Source: a virus. From it: 21,724 nt of DNA. Shown in pieces: positions 1 through 7,181 of the stretch. Each line of letters starts with the position of its first letter. Position 1 is the stretch's first letter. Below the pieces are notes generated by a model. It had not been told where the DNA came from and did not search any database. It saw only the letters and a list, made by a program, of their open reading frames with translations. Where the stretch lies: IMG/VR virus record IMGVR_UViG_3300017750_000142, positions 1 through 21,724 of that record; one strand, written 5' to 3'. The translations under genes were made by a program, and so were the position numbers.

Positions 1-1
1 C

Positions 2-124
2 CTGTATGAACACAGGGGTGATGATGAAGGCAGGCAGCTACAACCAAGCCCAATGCTGTCCAGCTTGCTACAGCCTTATGTAATCATGCGATATGGCAAG
101 AGTGCTTTTGGTGGGGGATACTGA
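2..124 (+). CDS. Head-tail connector protein, C-terminal fragment
   Basis: The window opens inside a gene read in the second frame, whose last 40 residues run to a TGA at 122-124. The fragment starts LYEHRGDDEG and ends with a proline-leucine segment followed by PYVIMRYG. An LYEH(R) block followed by a short LLxPY-(R/V) tail is typical of the gp6-like head-tail connector family (HK97 gp6 type), which forms the ring under the portal. The next gene starts on the last base of this stop codon (TGATG), as expected for translationally coupled head-tail joining genes, and that gene is itself a head closure protein, which supports the call. The 5' end lies outside the window. Confidence 0.7.
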   Translation: MYEHRGDDEGRQLQPSPMLSSLLQPYVIMRYGKSAFGGGY

Positions 125-471
125 TGGCAATAGGCAAGATGCAACATCGTCTAGCCTTACAGAACCGTAGCACCACGGCGGATGGTGGGGGTGGAACTGA
201 TACAGATTGGTCAACTGTTGATACCGTGTGGGGCCGCATAGAAAACAAGGGCGGCAGTGAGCGGTTCTTTGGTGATCAAAATGAGGGCAGGACAAGCCAC
301 CTTATCACAATTAGGTTCCGGCGCGGCCTGACAACCGCCTATAGAATACTATACAGCTTCACCACGGAGGGCGTCACCTACACCCGCACATTCAATATCA
401 AGCGCATTGAGAACAAGGATGAGCGAGACAAGTATCTGGAACTCCTGTGTGAAGAAGGGGTCGCTACCTGA
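124..471 (+). CDS. Phage head closure / head-tail joining protein
   Basis: This 115-residue protein has the length and pattern of the SPP1 gp16-like head closure family (Phage_H_T_join). It has an N-terminal MAIGKMQHRLALQNR strand, then a W-GRIENKGGSE segment, then IRFRRGLTTAYRI and a C-terminal FNIKRIENKDERDKYLELLC. In the family the protein stacks under the connector ring, closes the DNA exit channel and forms the docking surface for the tail. It overlaps the connector by one base and the next gene by one base (TGATG at both ends), so the four head-tail genes are probably translated as a coupled block. Nothing looks damaged. Confidence 0.85.
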   Translation: MAIGKMQHRLALQNRSTTADGGGGTDTDWSTVDTVWGRIENKGGSERFFGDQNEGRTSHLITIRFRRGLTTAYRILYSFTTEGVTYTRTFNIKRIENKDERDKYLELLCEEGVAT

Positions 472-899
472 TGGCAAGAGTGAACGTAAAAGTAACGCGG
501 AGTAAAAGCAGATATGATGCCGCTGTCAAAGATTACACTGGTGATCTTAAGCAGTTAGTTGGTCGTGCGGCAAACCTTGTTCGCAATACGGCTGTAAACA
601 GCATCAACCAAGGGGCCAAGAGTGGCGTAGTCTATGAGAAATATAACCCGCGCCGGACACATAAAGCATCAGCGGCAGGGGAGCCGCCAGCGACAGATAC
701 TGGATTTCTGGTTAGCAATATCTTCACAAACATTGACACAGATGGTCTGGGTGCCAGCGTAGAAAGCCGCGCTGAGTATTCATCATTCCTTGAGTTTGGC
801 ACATCTAAAATGGCGGCTAGGCCATTCATGCAACCGGCACTTGAAGAAAACAGGCCAAAGATACGACGCCTTGAGCGTGAGATGGTGAAATTCAAATGA
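471..899 (+). CDS. HK97 gp10-like head-tail protein
   Basis: This 142-residue protein carries the most recognisable stretch of the HK97 gp10-like family: a central AGEPPATDTGFLVSNI block and a C-terminal YSSFLEFGTSKMAARPFMQP block near residues 103-122. In siphoviruses this gene sits between head closure and tail terminator and acts in head-tail joining or tail completion. The order here (connector, closure, gp10-like, terminator, tail tube) is the standard one. The start shares one base with the upstream stop, and its own stop overlaps the next start in ATGA. The long N-terminal part is basic and helical in character. Confidence 0.85.
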   Translation: MARVNVKVTRSKSRYDAAVKDYTGDLKQLVGRAANLVRNTAVNSINQGAKSGVVYEKYNPRRTHKASAAGEPPATDTGFLVSNIFTNIDTDGLGASVESRAEYSSFLEFGTSKMAARPFMQPALEENRPKIRRLEREMVKFK

Positions 900-1306
900 C
901 GGTGCATTCATGGGAGCTACAGAAAACAGTATTCTCAGCCCTAAATAGCGGGAATATAACAGATTATGATAGCACAGCCATCACTGGCGTATTTGATGAT
1001 GTGCCATCTGGGACAGCTTATCCGTACATAGTGGTTGGAGAAGAAACGGCAATTGATGTATCATCAAAAGACAAGGATATCTTTGAGCATACCTTGACTG
1101 TGCATGTATGGTCGCAATATCGTGGAAGGCGTGATATAAAAGTAATCATGAAACAAGTACATGACATTCTGCATGATAGCTCATTGACTGTTTCTGGTGG
1201 TTCAATGGTGAATATGAGACAAGAGTTTCAGACGACACTGTTGGAAGGTGATGGAATAACACGGCATGGGGTTATACGATTCCGTGCTGTTGTGTCGGAT
1301 ACATAA
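896..1306 (+). CDS. Tail terminator / completion protein, DUF3168-like
   Basis: This 136-residue protein fits the DUF3168 family of tail terminators. It has an N-terminal LQKTVFSALNSG helix, a FDDVPSGTAYPYIVVGEE strand pair near residues 33-50, then HTLTVHVWSQYRG near 66-78 and a C-terminal HGVIRFRAVVSD strand. Terminators cap the tail tube at the final length and present the surface that meets the head. The gene starts four bases before the upstream stop ends (ATGA overlap). It is followed by a 12-base gap holding a strong ribosome binding site for the tail tube gene. Confidence 0.82.
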   Translation: MTVHSWELQKTVFSALNSGNITDYDSTAITGVFDDVPSGTAYPYIVVGEETAIDVSSKDKDIFEHTLTVHVWSQYRGRRDIKVIMKQVHDILHDSSLTVSGGSMVNMRQEFQTTLLEGDGITRHGVIRFRAVVSDT

Positions 1307-1318
1307 AGGAGAAAAGAC

Positions 1319-1732
1319 ATGGCGGCACAGAAGGGTTCGTCCCTACTTCTGAAAATCGGCAACGCAGGTTCGCCGGAGACTTTTACGACTATCGGTGGCC
1401 TGCGGTCCACATCAATCACTATGAATGATGAGGCTGTGGACATCACTAACAAGGATAGCTCTGCTATCCGTGCCTTGCTGGCGAATGGCGGGGTGCAATC
1501 AACAAGTATCTCTGGTTCTGGAGTTTTCACAGATGCAGCATCAGAAACCACACTAAGAGGAAAGTTTGGAGCATCCAGCTTCTCAAACTTCCAAGTTATT
1601 GTGCCAGATTTCGGCACTTATACCGGAGCCTTCATGGTTGCCAGCCTTGAGTATGCGGGTGAGTACAACGGTGAGGTCACCTATTCCGTAACTCTGGAAT
1701 CAAGTGGCACGATTACGTTTGCCACGGTCTAA
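1319..1732 (+). CDS. Major tail tube protein
   Basis: This 137-residue protein begins MAAQKGSSLLLKIG and has the alternating beta-strand pattern of siphovirus tail tube proteins: TFTTIGGLRSTSITMNDEAVDIT near residues 20-43, then a QSTSISGSGVFTD strand, and a C-terminal GEVTYSVTLESSGTITF strand. This is the TP901-1-like major tail family, whose hexamers stack to form the tail tube. It is the only gene in this block preceded by a near-ideal ribosome binding site (AAAGGAG, 7 bases before the ATG), as expected for a protein made in large amounts. Position directly after the terminator and before the tail chaperones agrees. Confidence 0.85.
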   Translation: MAAQKGSSLLLKIGNAGSPETFTTIGGLRSTSITMNDEAVDITNKDSSAIRALLANGGVQSTSISGSGVFTDAASETTLRGKFGASSFSNFQVIVPDFGTYTGAFMVASLEYAGEYNGEVTYSVTLESSGTITFATV

Positions 1733-1734
1733 TC

Positions 1735-2007
1735 ATGGCTTGGGAACTTGTTGAAGTATCCATCAAAAAAAAGAGTTGGTTGGCTCATAAAAAGTCAACT
1801 GACTCTGGACTTGAGTGGACTATACCGTGTGCTACTGGCTTAAAGGCTGGTGGCACATTTACATGCGGTGATGAAACGCTCACCGCTCAAACTTGCGTGG
1901 ATGTCGCCCAACGTGGCGAGGTGTTCATTGTGACGACACAGGAGACAAATGATGTCAAATCCAAAGCGCGGAGAGCTAAAGATAGCTCTGGGGAAGAAGA
2001 CACATAA
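1735..2007 (+). CDS. Small unknown protein in the tail block
   Basis: I do not recognise this 90-residue protein. It starts two bases after the tail tube stop without its own clear ribosome binding site, so it would depend on re-initiation. The body is beta-rich with three cysteines (CATG, TCGDE, QTCVDV) and a GEVFIVTTQE strand. The last 20 residues are charged and overlap the start of the tail chaperone by 56 bases in another frame. The gene order suggests a tail-related role, but nothing in the sequence proves it. The overlap with the next gene could also mean that the true C-terminus matters little. Confidence 0.55.
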   Translation: MAWELVEVSIKKKSWLAHKKSTDSGLEWTIPCATGLKAGGTFTCGDETLTAQTCVDVAQRGEVFIVTTQETNDVKSKARRAKDSSGEEDT

Positions 2008-2299
2008 CGGAAAGGTTACCCTAGATGTTGTGATGCGTATTGAGCAATCTTGTGGCAAGGGTATTGTCCAGATTGCTCAGTCATTACAAGCTGGTGAGCT
2101 TACAACATCACAGATGGTTGCCATTCTCACGCCGGTTATCAAAGCAGGCGGCAATGATGTGGATGAGAAAGCAGTTGGTGCTATGCTCTGGGAAGGTGGC
2201 CTAGCTGAAGGAATGAAGGTAATTGCAGAGGTTGTCTCTGCGGTTCTTACAAGCGGCGGCGATGAGGGAAACGTAGACGAGGCGGAAGTGTCAGCATAG
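1952..2299 (+). CDS. Tail assembly chaperone (GTA gp10 / TAC_11-like)
   Basis: The product (115 residues) starts MSNPKRGELKIALGKK and continues through a MRIEQSCGKGIVQIAQSLQ helix and an LTTSQMVAILTPVIKAGG helix. This matches the small GTA-family tail chaperone (Phage_TAC_11), which binds the tape measure protein during tail assembly. Two ATG codons lie side by side at 1949 and 1952. AGGAG at 1940-1944 is better spaced from the second (7 bases), and the family usually starts M-N-RGE, so I chose 1952. Near the 3' end the gene holds a canonical -1 slippery heptamer (2266-2272) that would join it to the following frame. Unshifted reading ends at TAG 2297-2299. Confidence 0.8.
   Translation: MSNPKRGELKIALGKKTHNGKVTLDVVMRIEQSCGKGIVQIAQSLQAGELTTSQMVAILTPVIKAGGNDVDEKAVGAMLWEGGLAEGMKVIAEVVSAVLTSGGDEGNVDEAEVSA
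2266..2272 (+). promoter_or_regulatory. Candidate -1 ribosomal frameshift site GGGAAAC
   Basis: In the chaperone frame the codons read GAG GGA AAC, giving the X XXY YYZ heptamer G GGA AAC. The -1 frame is closed by a TGA at 2263-2265 and opens exactly at 2266, so the slippery site sits at the first base where a shift becomes productive. Lambda gpG/gpGT uses the closely related GGGAAAG at the same place in the tail gene order. I did not identify a downstream pseudoknot. Confidence 0.72.
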
Positions 2300-2493
2300 A
2301 AGAACTCCCGTGGGATGTCTGGATGCAGACAGCCTTGGGCAAAATGGGGATGTCCCCTTCTGTTTTCTGGGATATGAGCTTCTACGAGTTATACGCGGCC
2401 ATTGAGGGTTTCGCGGAGTTTCATTCAGGTGGTAAACCGCCGCCACTAGGTAAGGATGAACTTGAGGACTTGATGGAGAGGTATCCTGACTAA
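2266..2493 (+). CDS. Tail chaperone extension, TIGR02216/TAC_6-like, -1 frame
   Basis: This frame has no good start of its own. The first ATG is at 2323, has no ribosome binding site and would cut off conserved residues. The reading is (RRRGGS)VSIEELPWDVWMQ, then ALGKMGMSPSVFWDMSFYEL, then a short spacer and a final LEDLMERYPD. This is the pattern of the small GTA tail chaperone TIGR02216 (W-LM, G-LG-SP-FW, TP-EL and a final LM-R-PD). The W-DVW residues of the family lie before the ATG, so production by a -1 shift from the upstream chaperone is the best explanation. The fusion would have about 180 residues. The TAA stop overlaps the tape measure ATG by one base. Confidence 0.75.
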   Translation, partial: GKRRRGGSVSIEELPWDVWMQTALGKMGMSPSVFWDMSFYELYAAIEGFAEFHSGGKPPPLGKDELEDLMERYPD

Positions 2494-4763
2494 TGGCTAC
2501 TACAGTTGATACCCTATTAGTCCGCATTGAAGCGGATATGCGTGATGTCAGGCGTGATCTAGCGTCATTGGAAAAGCGCACAGAAACAGCATCACGCAGC
2601 ATTTCTAAAAGTATGAACAGGATTGGCACAGTAACCCAAGCGGTTATTGGCGGTGTCCTTGTGCAGCAATTTGCCCGTGGAATCATGTCGCTGACGAACT
2701 TTGCTTCAGACATGGAAGAAATGTCAGCGATGTCAGAGGCTGTGTTCGGTGGTTTTGTCACATCTGTTAGAAATCAATTAGAGGAATTTGGCACCGCTGT
2801 TGGCCGTTCTAGCTTTGAGCTAGAAGCTATGGCGGCAAGCGTTCAAGACACGTTCGTGCCTCTAGGGTTCGCGCGAGGAACGGCGGCTGATTTATCAGTG
2901 CAGCTTACCAAGCTAGCGGTTGACGTTGGCTCATTCAAGAATGAGCTTGAGACAGATGTCATGGCTTCTTTCCAATCAGCGTTGGTCGGCAACCATGAGG
3001 CTGTGCGCCGGTTTGGAATAGTAATTACAGAAGCAGAACTCAAAAATGAGTTGTTGCGGATGGGCATTAAGAAAGCAGCAAAAGATGTAGATGCTCAAAC
3101 TAAAGTTCAGGCTCGTTTGAATCTAATTCTGGCTGGCACGGTTGATGCACAAGGGGATGCCGCAAAAACAGCGGATAGTTATGCGAACTTAACTCGCGCT
3201 TTGGACGCAGAAGTGAAGTTACTTGCAAAGGATTTGGGCGATCAACTACTGCCGATTATGAAAAGCCTAGTCATAACCACTACCGCTGTTATCAAAGAGT
3301 TCAGACAGTTCTTCCGTGCAATCGGATTCATCAGCACAGCCCATGATGATTTTGTGAAAAATCTCAAAAGGGTTAAAGAGGCTGAAGAGGACGTTGCAAA
3401 AGCACAGGAAAAACTCGCAAAATCTCCTAATTATATGCCGCATATCGTGGCGGCAAGGAAAGCAAATGATGAACTGACTGCCGCGCTGAAGGAGCAAGAT
3501 GAAATTCTTGATCCACTTATAAATGCCCGTATAGAGGCATCAAAGGCCACAAACGACAATGCGGCGGCAACGTCAAACTTAACTGAAGAGGAAACAAAAG
3601 CTGAGAAAGCTCTCAAGAGCCTGCGCCTTGAATTGGCGATGCTCAAAACAGGGAGAGAAGATCAAACTGGTGTATCCGCTGATTTGTTAAAATTAGAGGC
3701 AGAGCTAGGTGATGAATATTTCGTGATCAGCAAAAAATTAAAATCTCTTCTGATCATGATTAATAATGAAAAGGAAGCGCAGGAAGCCGCCGCTGAAGCG
3801 GCAGAAAAACATGCGGATAAGCTCAAAGAAGTAGCTGATGCTTCTGAAGAAGTCACCAAACTCATAAAAAAGGCGGCACAAGCCCAACGCAATGAGATGA
3901 CTGCCGCCTTTTTAGAAGGCAATGAGGAAATCAAAACATATCGTGATCTTGTTAAAAGTTTGCAGCATGAGAATGAATTGCTTCAGCAAAGTATAGACGG
4001 CGTTTCTGAAGCAGAAATGTTGGCAAACAAAATCATTAGAGATAACAACCTTGAACACACAACACAGCAAAAGACGATAAGAGAACTTATCAAGACATAC
4101 TTTGAGTTACAGGATTCTATTCAATTATCAAATGAGGCCATCGATCAGGCCGCAAAAGATACTATTATCATGGCTGATTCCTTTGGTTTGATTACTGAAG
4201 AAATTGAAAAGTTTAATAAAAAAGCTAAAGAAATTGATCCCATGACCAAAGAAATGAACTCAGCACTGGCATCAATGTCTAGGGGCATCAGTGATTCATT
4301 TGCTGATATGGTAGTCAGCGGCAAGATGAACTTGGATTCCCTGCGTGATGTCTTCAGTAGCTTTGTGAGAACGATGATATCCAAAGCCATTGAGCTTGCA
4401 GTGATTAACCGTATTATGAATAGCGTGTTCAATTTGAGAGGCACATCAGGAGAGCTTCCAGAAATTGGCGCGAAGGCGGGCGGCGGCAGAATTAGCGGGC
4501 CAACGATTGTAGGCGAGAGAGGCCCAGAGTTATTCGTTCCATCCAGCGCGGGCGTGATCAAGAACAATATGGATACAAGAAACATACTCGGCGGTGGAGG
4601 CGGGGCGGTGGTCAATCAGGTAATAAACATTGATGCGGGCGTTTCCCAGACTGTGCGGGCAGAGATGATGACCATGTTGCCTATGTTTAAATCGTCAGCT
4701 ATGGAAGCTATCATTGACAGTCGCAGGCGAGGTGGTCAGGTAGCCACAGCATTTGGAGCATAA
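2493..4763 (+). CDS. Tape measure protein
   Basis: This 756-residue protein sets tail length and is delivered with the DNA. The first 60 residues form a helical MRDVRRDLASLEKR segment. Residues 60-260 match the phage tail tape measure core, with SSFELEAMAASVQDTFVPLG and GNHEAVRRFGIVI blocks. Long alanine- and glutamate-rich coiled coils follow near 290-370 and 430-580. The C-terminal GRISGPTIVGERGPELFVP block near 668-690 is nearly universal in tape measures of this kind. At about 1.5 angstrom per residue, the established rule, the tail would be near 110 nm. The ATG overlaps the stop of the chaperone extension. No lysozyme or peptidase domain was seen in it. Confidence 0.93.
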   Translation: MATTVDTLLVRIEADMRDVRRDLASLEKRTETASRSISKSMNRIGTVTQAVIGGVLVQQFARGIMSLTNFASDMEEMSAMSEAVFGGFVTSVRNQLEEFGTAVGRSSFELEAMAASVQDTFVPLGFARGTAADLSVQLTKLAVDVGSFKNELETDVMASFQSALVGNHEAVRRFGIVITEAELKNELLRMGIKKAAKDVDAQTKVQARLNLILAGTVDAQGDAAKTADSYANLTRALDAEVKLLAKDLGDQLLPIMKSLVITTTAVIKEFRQFFRAIGFISTAHDDFVKNLKRVKEAEEDVAKAQEKLAKSPNYMPHIVAARKANDELTAALKEQDEILDPLINARIEASKATNDNAAATSNLTEEETKAEKALKSLRLELAMLKTGREDQTGVSADLLKLEAELGDEYFVISKKLKSLLIMINNEKEAQEAAAEAAEKHADKLKEVADASEEVTKLIKKAAQAQRNEMTAAFLEGNEEIKTYRDLVKSLQHENELLQQSIDGVSEAEMLANKIIRDNNLEHTTQQKTIRELIKTYFELQDSIQLSNEAIDQAAKDTIIMADSFGLITEEIEKFNKKAKEIDPMTKEMNSALASMSRGISDSFADMVVSGKMNLDSLRDVFSSFVRTMISKAIELAVINRIMNSVFNLRGTSGELPEIGAKAGGGRISGPTIVGERGPELFVPSSAGVIKNNMDTRNILGGGGGAVVNQVINIDAGVSQTVRAEMMTMLPMFKSSAMEAIIDSRRRGGQVATAFGA

Positions 4764-4765
4764 CG

Positions 4766-5392
4766 ATGGCGGCACCAACCTATCCATTGAACCATCCATC
4801 AACGCCAGCCTTCACCAATTCATCATGGCGGCTTGTCAGATCAAATGGCATTTCTGAATCGCCGTTCACAGGCAAGCAACAGGTATATGAGTATGATTAT
4901 GCGCTGTGGGAAGCAGAGATCAGCCTGCCGCCTATGTTGCGTTCGCAGGCGGCGGCGTGGTGTGCATTTTTCATGAAGCTACACGGACAGCGTGGCACTT
5001 TCCTTCTGGGTGATCCAGATGCCGAATCAGCACAAGGCACAATCACTGGATCAAATACACTAAGCGCGAATGCAAGTGTCGGTGACTTCACGCTGACGAT
5101 TAGCTCTGGGCAAAACAGCATCACAGGCATATTCAAGGCTGGGGATTATGTACAGTTAGGCACAGCGGCCACCTCAAAGCTATACATGGTCGTGGACGAT
5201 GCAGATAGTAATAGCTCCGGTATTGTATCAGTCCAGATTGAGCCGAAGGTAAAGACAGCCGTATCAAGTGGAGGTTCTGTAGTGGTTGCCAACCCAAGAG
5301 CATTGATGAGGATGTCAGGAGATGAGCTTGATTGGAGTACAGACCAAGTATCCAAATACGGCATCACATTTGCGTGTAAGGAAGCGTTCTGA
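4766..5392 (+). CDS. Minor tail protein, distal-tail-like
   Basis: This 208-residue protein has an N-terminal domain with SSWRLVRSNGISESPFTGKQ, then YDYALWEAEISLPPMLRSQA, then AWCAFFMKLHGQRGTFLLGD (near residues 65-84). It is followed by a beta-rich insert of about 90 residues (TLTISSGQNSITGIFKAGDY) and a closing DQVSKYGITFACKEAF strand. Proteins of this layout sit right after tape measures in phages of Proteobacteria and are usually called minor tail proteins. The split outer domain with a central beta insert resembles a distal tail ring subunit, but I cannot prove that. It has a ribosome binding site (GGAG, 7 bases before ATG) inside the end of the tape measure gene. It is the only tail tip candidate before the lysis genes. 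Confidence 0.65.
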   Translation: MAAPTYPLNHPSTPAFTNSSWRLVRSNGISESPFTGKQQVYEYDYALWEAEISLPPMLRSQAAAWCAFFMKLHGQRGTFLLGDPDAESAQGTITGSNTLSANASVGDFTLTISSGQNSITGIFKAGDYVQLGTAATSKLYMVVDDADSNSSGIVSVQIEPKVKTAVSSGGSVVVANPRALMRMSGDELDWSTDQVSKYGITFACKEAF

Positions 5393-5637
5393 TGGGTGTT
5401 GATTTAGTACACATAATAGATGGGTTGATTGGGGTAATTGTTTTGGGCGGCGGCTGGTTCCTTGGCACTCAATCCAAAGAGTTGAAGCGAGTTGAGATAT
5501 TGCTCAATCGTACCCGCGAGGATTACGCCACAAGAACAGATATGCGCGATGATATGCGAGCTGTAATGGAAGCCTTGCACCGCGTTGAAGATAAATTAGA
5601 CCGCGTGTTGGGACGTGGAGAAAAGGCATCACAATGA
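5392..5637 (+). CDS. Small membrane protein with C-terminal coiled coil
   Basis: This 81-residue protein has one hydrophobic helix at about residues 7-25 (IIDGLIGVIVLGGGWFLG). It is followed by a charged helix with regular leucine and isoleucine spacing (KELKRVEILLNRTREDYATR ... VEDKLDRVLGRG). Small genes of this kind are often found just before phage endolysin genes. It could be a one-helix (pinholin-like) holin partner or an inner membrane spanin, since the single helix plus coiled coil fits a spanin layout. The sequence alone cannot decide. It shares one base with the gene before it and four bases (ATGA) with the lysozyme gene. Confidence 0.6.
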   Translation: MGVDLVHIIDGLIGVIVLGGGWFLGTQSKELKRVEILLNRTREDYATRTDMRDDMRAVMEALHRVEDKLDRVLGRGEKASQ

Positions 5638-6062
5638 ACAAGACAAGGTTCATCACACAACTACGCTTCCATGAGGGCGTAAAAAATATCGTTTATAAGG
5701 ATCATCTCGGCATTGAAACTATTGGCGTCGGGAGAAATCTCAAGGACAGGGGACTTTCAGATGAAGAAGTGGATTTTCTGCTTTCTAACGACATAACTCT
5801 AGTTGAGACAGAGCTTGATAAGGCCATGCCGTGGTGGCGTGATCTTGATGAGGTGCGCCAGCGGGCCTTAGCTGATCTGTTGTTCAATATGGGTCTCAGT
5901 CGTCTTCACGGGTTCGTAAAGTTCCTTGATGCCCTAAAGCGTAGGGATTACCACACTGCCGCCGACGAACTTCTTGACAGCAAGTATGCGCGTCAAGTCG
6001 GCCAACGCTCTCAACGGATTGCACAAATGGTGCGGACGGGAGAAGACTCTATGGACTTCTGA
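5634..6062 (+). CDS. Endolysin, T4-type lysozyme (GH24 muramidase)
   Basis: This 142-residue enzyme cleaves the glycan strands of peptidoglycan to release phage. The catalytic triad is visible with T4 lysozyme spacing: Glu14 in FHEG, Asp23 in YKDHLG and Thr29 in IETIGVG (T4: 11, 20, 26). The second lobe holds LADLLFNMGLSRLHGF near residues 80-95 and ends SQRIAQMVRTGE, the usual RR-E-LY-like helix region of the family. There is no signal peptide or N-terminal anchor, so it needs a holin to reach the wall. The 3TM holin at 7182-7568 is the likely partner. It is somewhat shorter than T4 lysozyme (164 residues) but otherwise intact. Confidence 0.92.
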   Translation: MNKTRFITQLRFHEGVKNIVYKDHLGIETIGVGRNLKDRGLSDEEVDFLLSNDITLVETELDKAMPWWRDLDEVRQRALADLLFNMGLSRLHGFVKFLDALKRRDYHTAADELLDSKYARQVGQRSQRIAQMVRTGEDSMDF

Positions 6063-6760
6063 TGGTTGATCCCGCATCGGCGATGGCTATCGCCTCTGCC
6101 TCATTTGCCACGATCAAAAAAGGCTTTGCCATAGGTCGTGACGTTGAATCCATGATGCAGGACATCGGGAGGTGGATGGGTGCGCTCAGTGATCTTGACC
6201 AAGCTGAGAAGGAAGCAAAGAACCCGCCTATCTTTAAAAAGCTGTTTAGTGGCAAGTCAGTTGAAGAAGAGGCGATGTCTATATTCGCCTCAAAAAGAAA
6301 GGCTCAAAAACAGCGTGAGGAACTCAGACAATTCATCCAGCTTACTCTTGGTCAAAAAGCATGGAATGATTTGATTTCAACTGAAGCAAAGATAAGAAAG
6401 CAAAGACAGGAGACACTTTACAAACAACGAGAGAAGCGTCGTAAGTTTGTAGAAATACTTGCTTGGGTTGTATTAGTCAGCGTTGGTGCATCTGTCTTGA
6501 TAGGTTTCGTTTTGTTGCTCAAGGCTCATACGGCCCACGCAGAGCAAATGGTTACTTGCCGAAAGGCAAAGTGTGAGAAGATCAACAAAGATGAGATTGT
6601 GTGTATATTCAAAGGTGCAAACAACACGATAGAGTCGCAGTTCTTCAAACGTAGTGATTACATACCGTCAGAATATCAATGCAAGTATGATCCTAACGCA
6701 AAGAAAGAGATGACAATCAAAGAGACGTTAAAAGCCATCAAAGATGGTTTGGATGACTAA
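6062..6760 (+). CDS. Membrane protein with coiled coil and four-Cys periplasmic tail
   Basis: This 232-residue protein has an unrecognised function. Residues 1-45 are small and alanine-rich (MVDPASAMAIASASFATIKK). A KNPPIFKKLFSGKSVEEEAM block lies near 53-72, and a highly charged helical region runs to about 128. One membrane helix spans about 131-154. The last 75 residues hold four cysteines (166, 171, 181, 207), which could form two disulfides if exported. A related layout (alanine-rich start, KNPPxFKKLF-like block, coiled coil) occurs in unannotated genes of marine phages as I remember them. Its place between endolysin and holin suggests a role in lysis or membrane remodelling, as inference. 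It shares one base with the lysozyme stop. Confidence 0.65.
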   Translation: MVDPASAMAIASASFATIKKGFAIGRDVESMMQDIGRWMGALSDLDQAEKEAKNPPIFKKLFSGKSVEEEAMSIFASKRKAQKQREELRQFIQLTLGQKAWNDLISTEAKIRKQRQETLYKQREKRRKFVEILAWVVLVSVGASVLIGFVLLLKAHTAHAEQMVTCRKAKCEKINKDEIVCIFKGANNTIESQFFKRSDYIPSEYQCKYDPNAKKEMTIKETLKAIKDGLDD

Positions 6761-6979
6761 ACCTATAATCAATAGTGGTATATCAATCACCAAGAAGAAG
6801 GCTACGGTCAAAAAAAAAGAGAAGATTGGAGATTCATCAAAGATATGCAGAAAGGCCAGAGTTTTTCTGTAGCAACTGAAAGGCAGGCGCGGAATGCGTA
6901 TCATGCAGGCAGAAACAGGGGCTTTACAATGCGAATACGTCAAACATCAGAAGGCGGTTACAGGGTGTGGCGTTTATGA
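6753..6979 (+). CDS. Small phage protein split by -1 shift at a run of nine A
   Basis: An ATG at 6753 (overlapping the previous stop) opens a frame of 39 codons that ends at TAG 6870-6872. The frame one base back is open from 6776 to the TGA at 6977-6979 and reads like a real protein: DWRFIKDMQKGQSFSVATER, then a helix of NAY-AGRNRGF type, then a strand and a closing GGYRVWRL. That frame has no ATG before 6845. The two halves join through a -1 step at AAAAAAAAAG (6810-6819), giving 75 residues. Either the ribosome slips, as at A-rich sites in dnaX, or the A run is miscounted by one. A minimal product could start at ATG 6845 (44 residues). Confidence 0.6.
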
Positions 6980-7155
6980 CTACTGTATGGGTGGTAATAT
7001 TGGTTACGGCGGTATCACCCTTTAATTACACAGTATCGCCACTTACTGACGCTGATACAGAAGAGGATTGCCACCGGAAGGCTGTTTATATAGAGCAAGA
7101 TATCATACGTCAGGACAACCAAGAGATGATGTGTATAAGGGTTGACTACGAATGA
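6976..7155 (+). CDS. Small exported or membrane-anchored protein
   Basis: This 59-residue protein starts with a hydrophobic stretch, MTTVWVVILVTAVSPF, that could be a signal peptide or membrane anchor. A polar domain follows with two cysteines (DCHRKA and MMCIRVDYE) that could pair outside the cytoplasm. I chose ATG 6976 over the GTG at 6967 because it forms the ATGA overlap with the preceding stop, as do other genes here. Function is unknown. Its place between the endolysin and the holin and its small exported form make a lysis accessory (spanin-like) role possible, but there is no lipobox. Confidence 0.6.
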   Translation: MTTVWVVILVTAVSPFNYTVSPLTDADTEEDCHRKAVYIEQDIIRQDNQEMMCIRVDYE

Positions 7156-7170
7156 CAAGGAATGACAAGG
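7151..7170 (+). repeat. Tandem direct repeat, 10 bp x 2
   Basis: AATGACAAGG occurs twice in a row. The first copy contains the stop codon of the small exported protein, and the AAGG of the second lies upstream of the holin ATG at 7182, so the repeat may serve as its ribosome binding region. Replication slippage is the simplest origin. Confidence 0.7.
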
Positions 7171-7181
7171 ATTGATTAGCA

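Noticed and set aside
4145-4615. Long minus-strand frame opposite the tape measure gene
   Set aside because: Antisense to a clear tape measure C-terminus; such shadows arise from its codon use.
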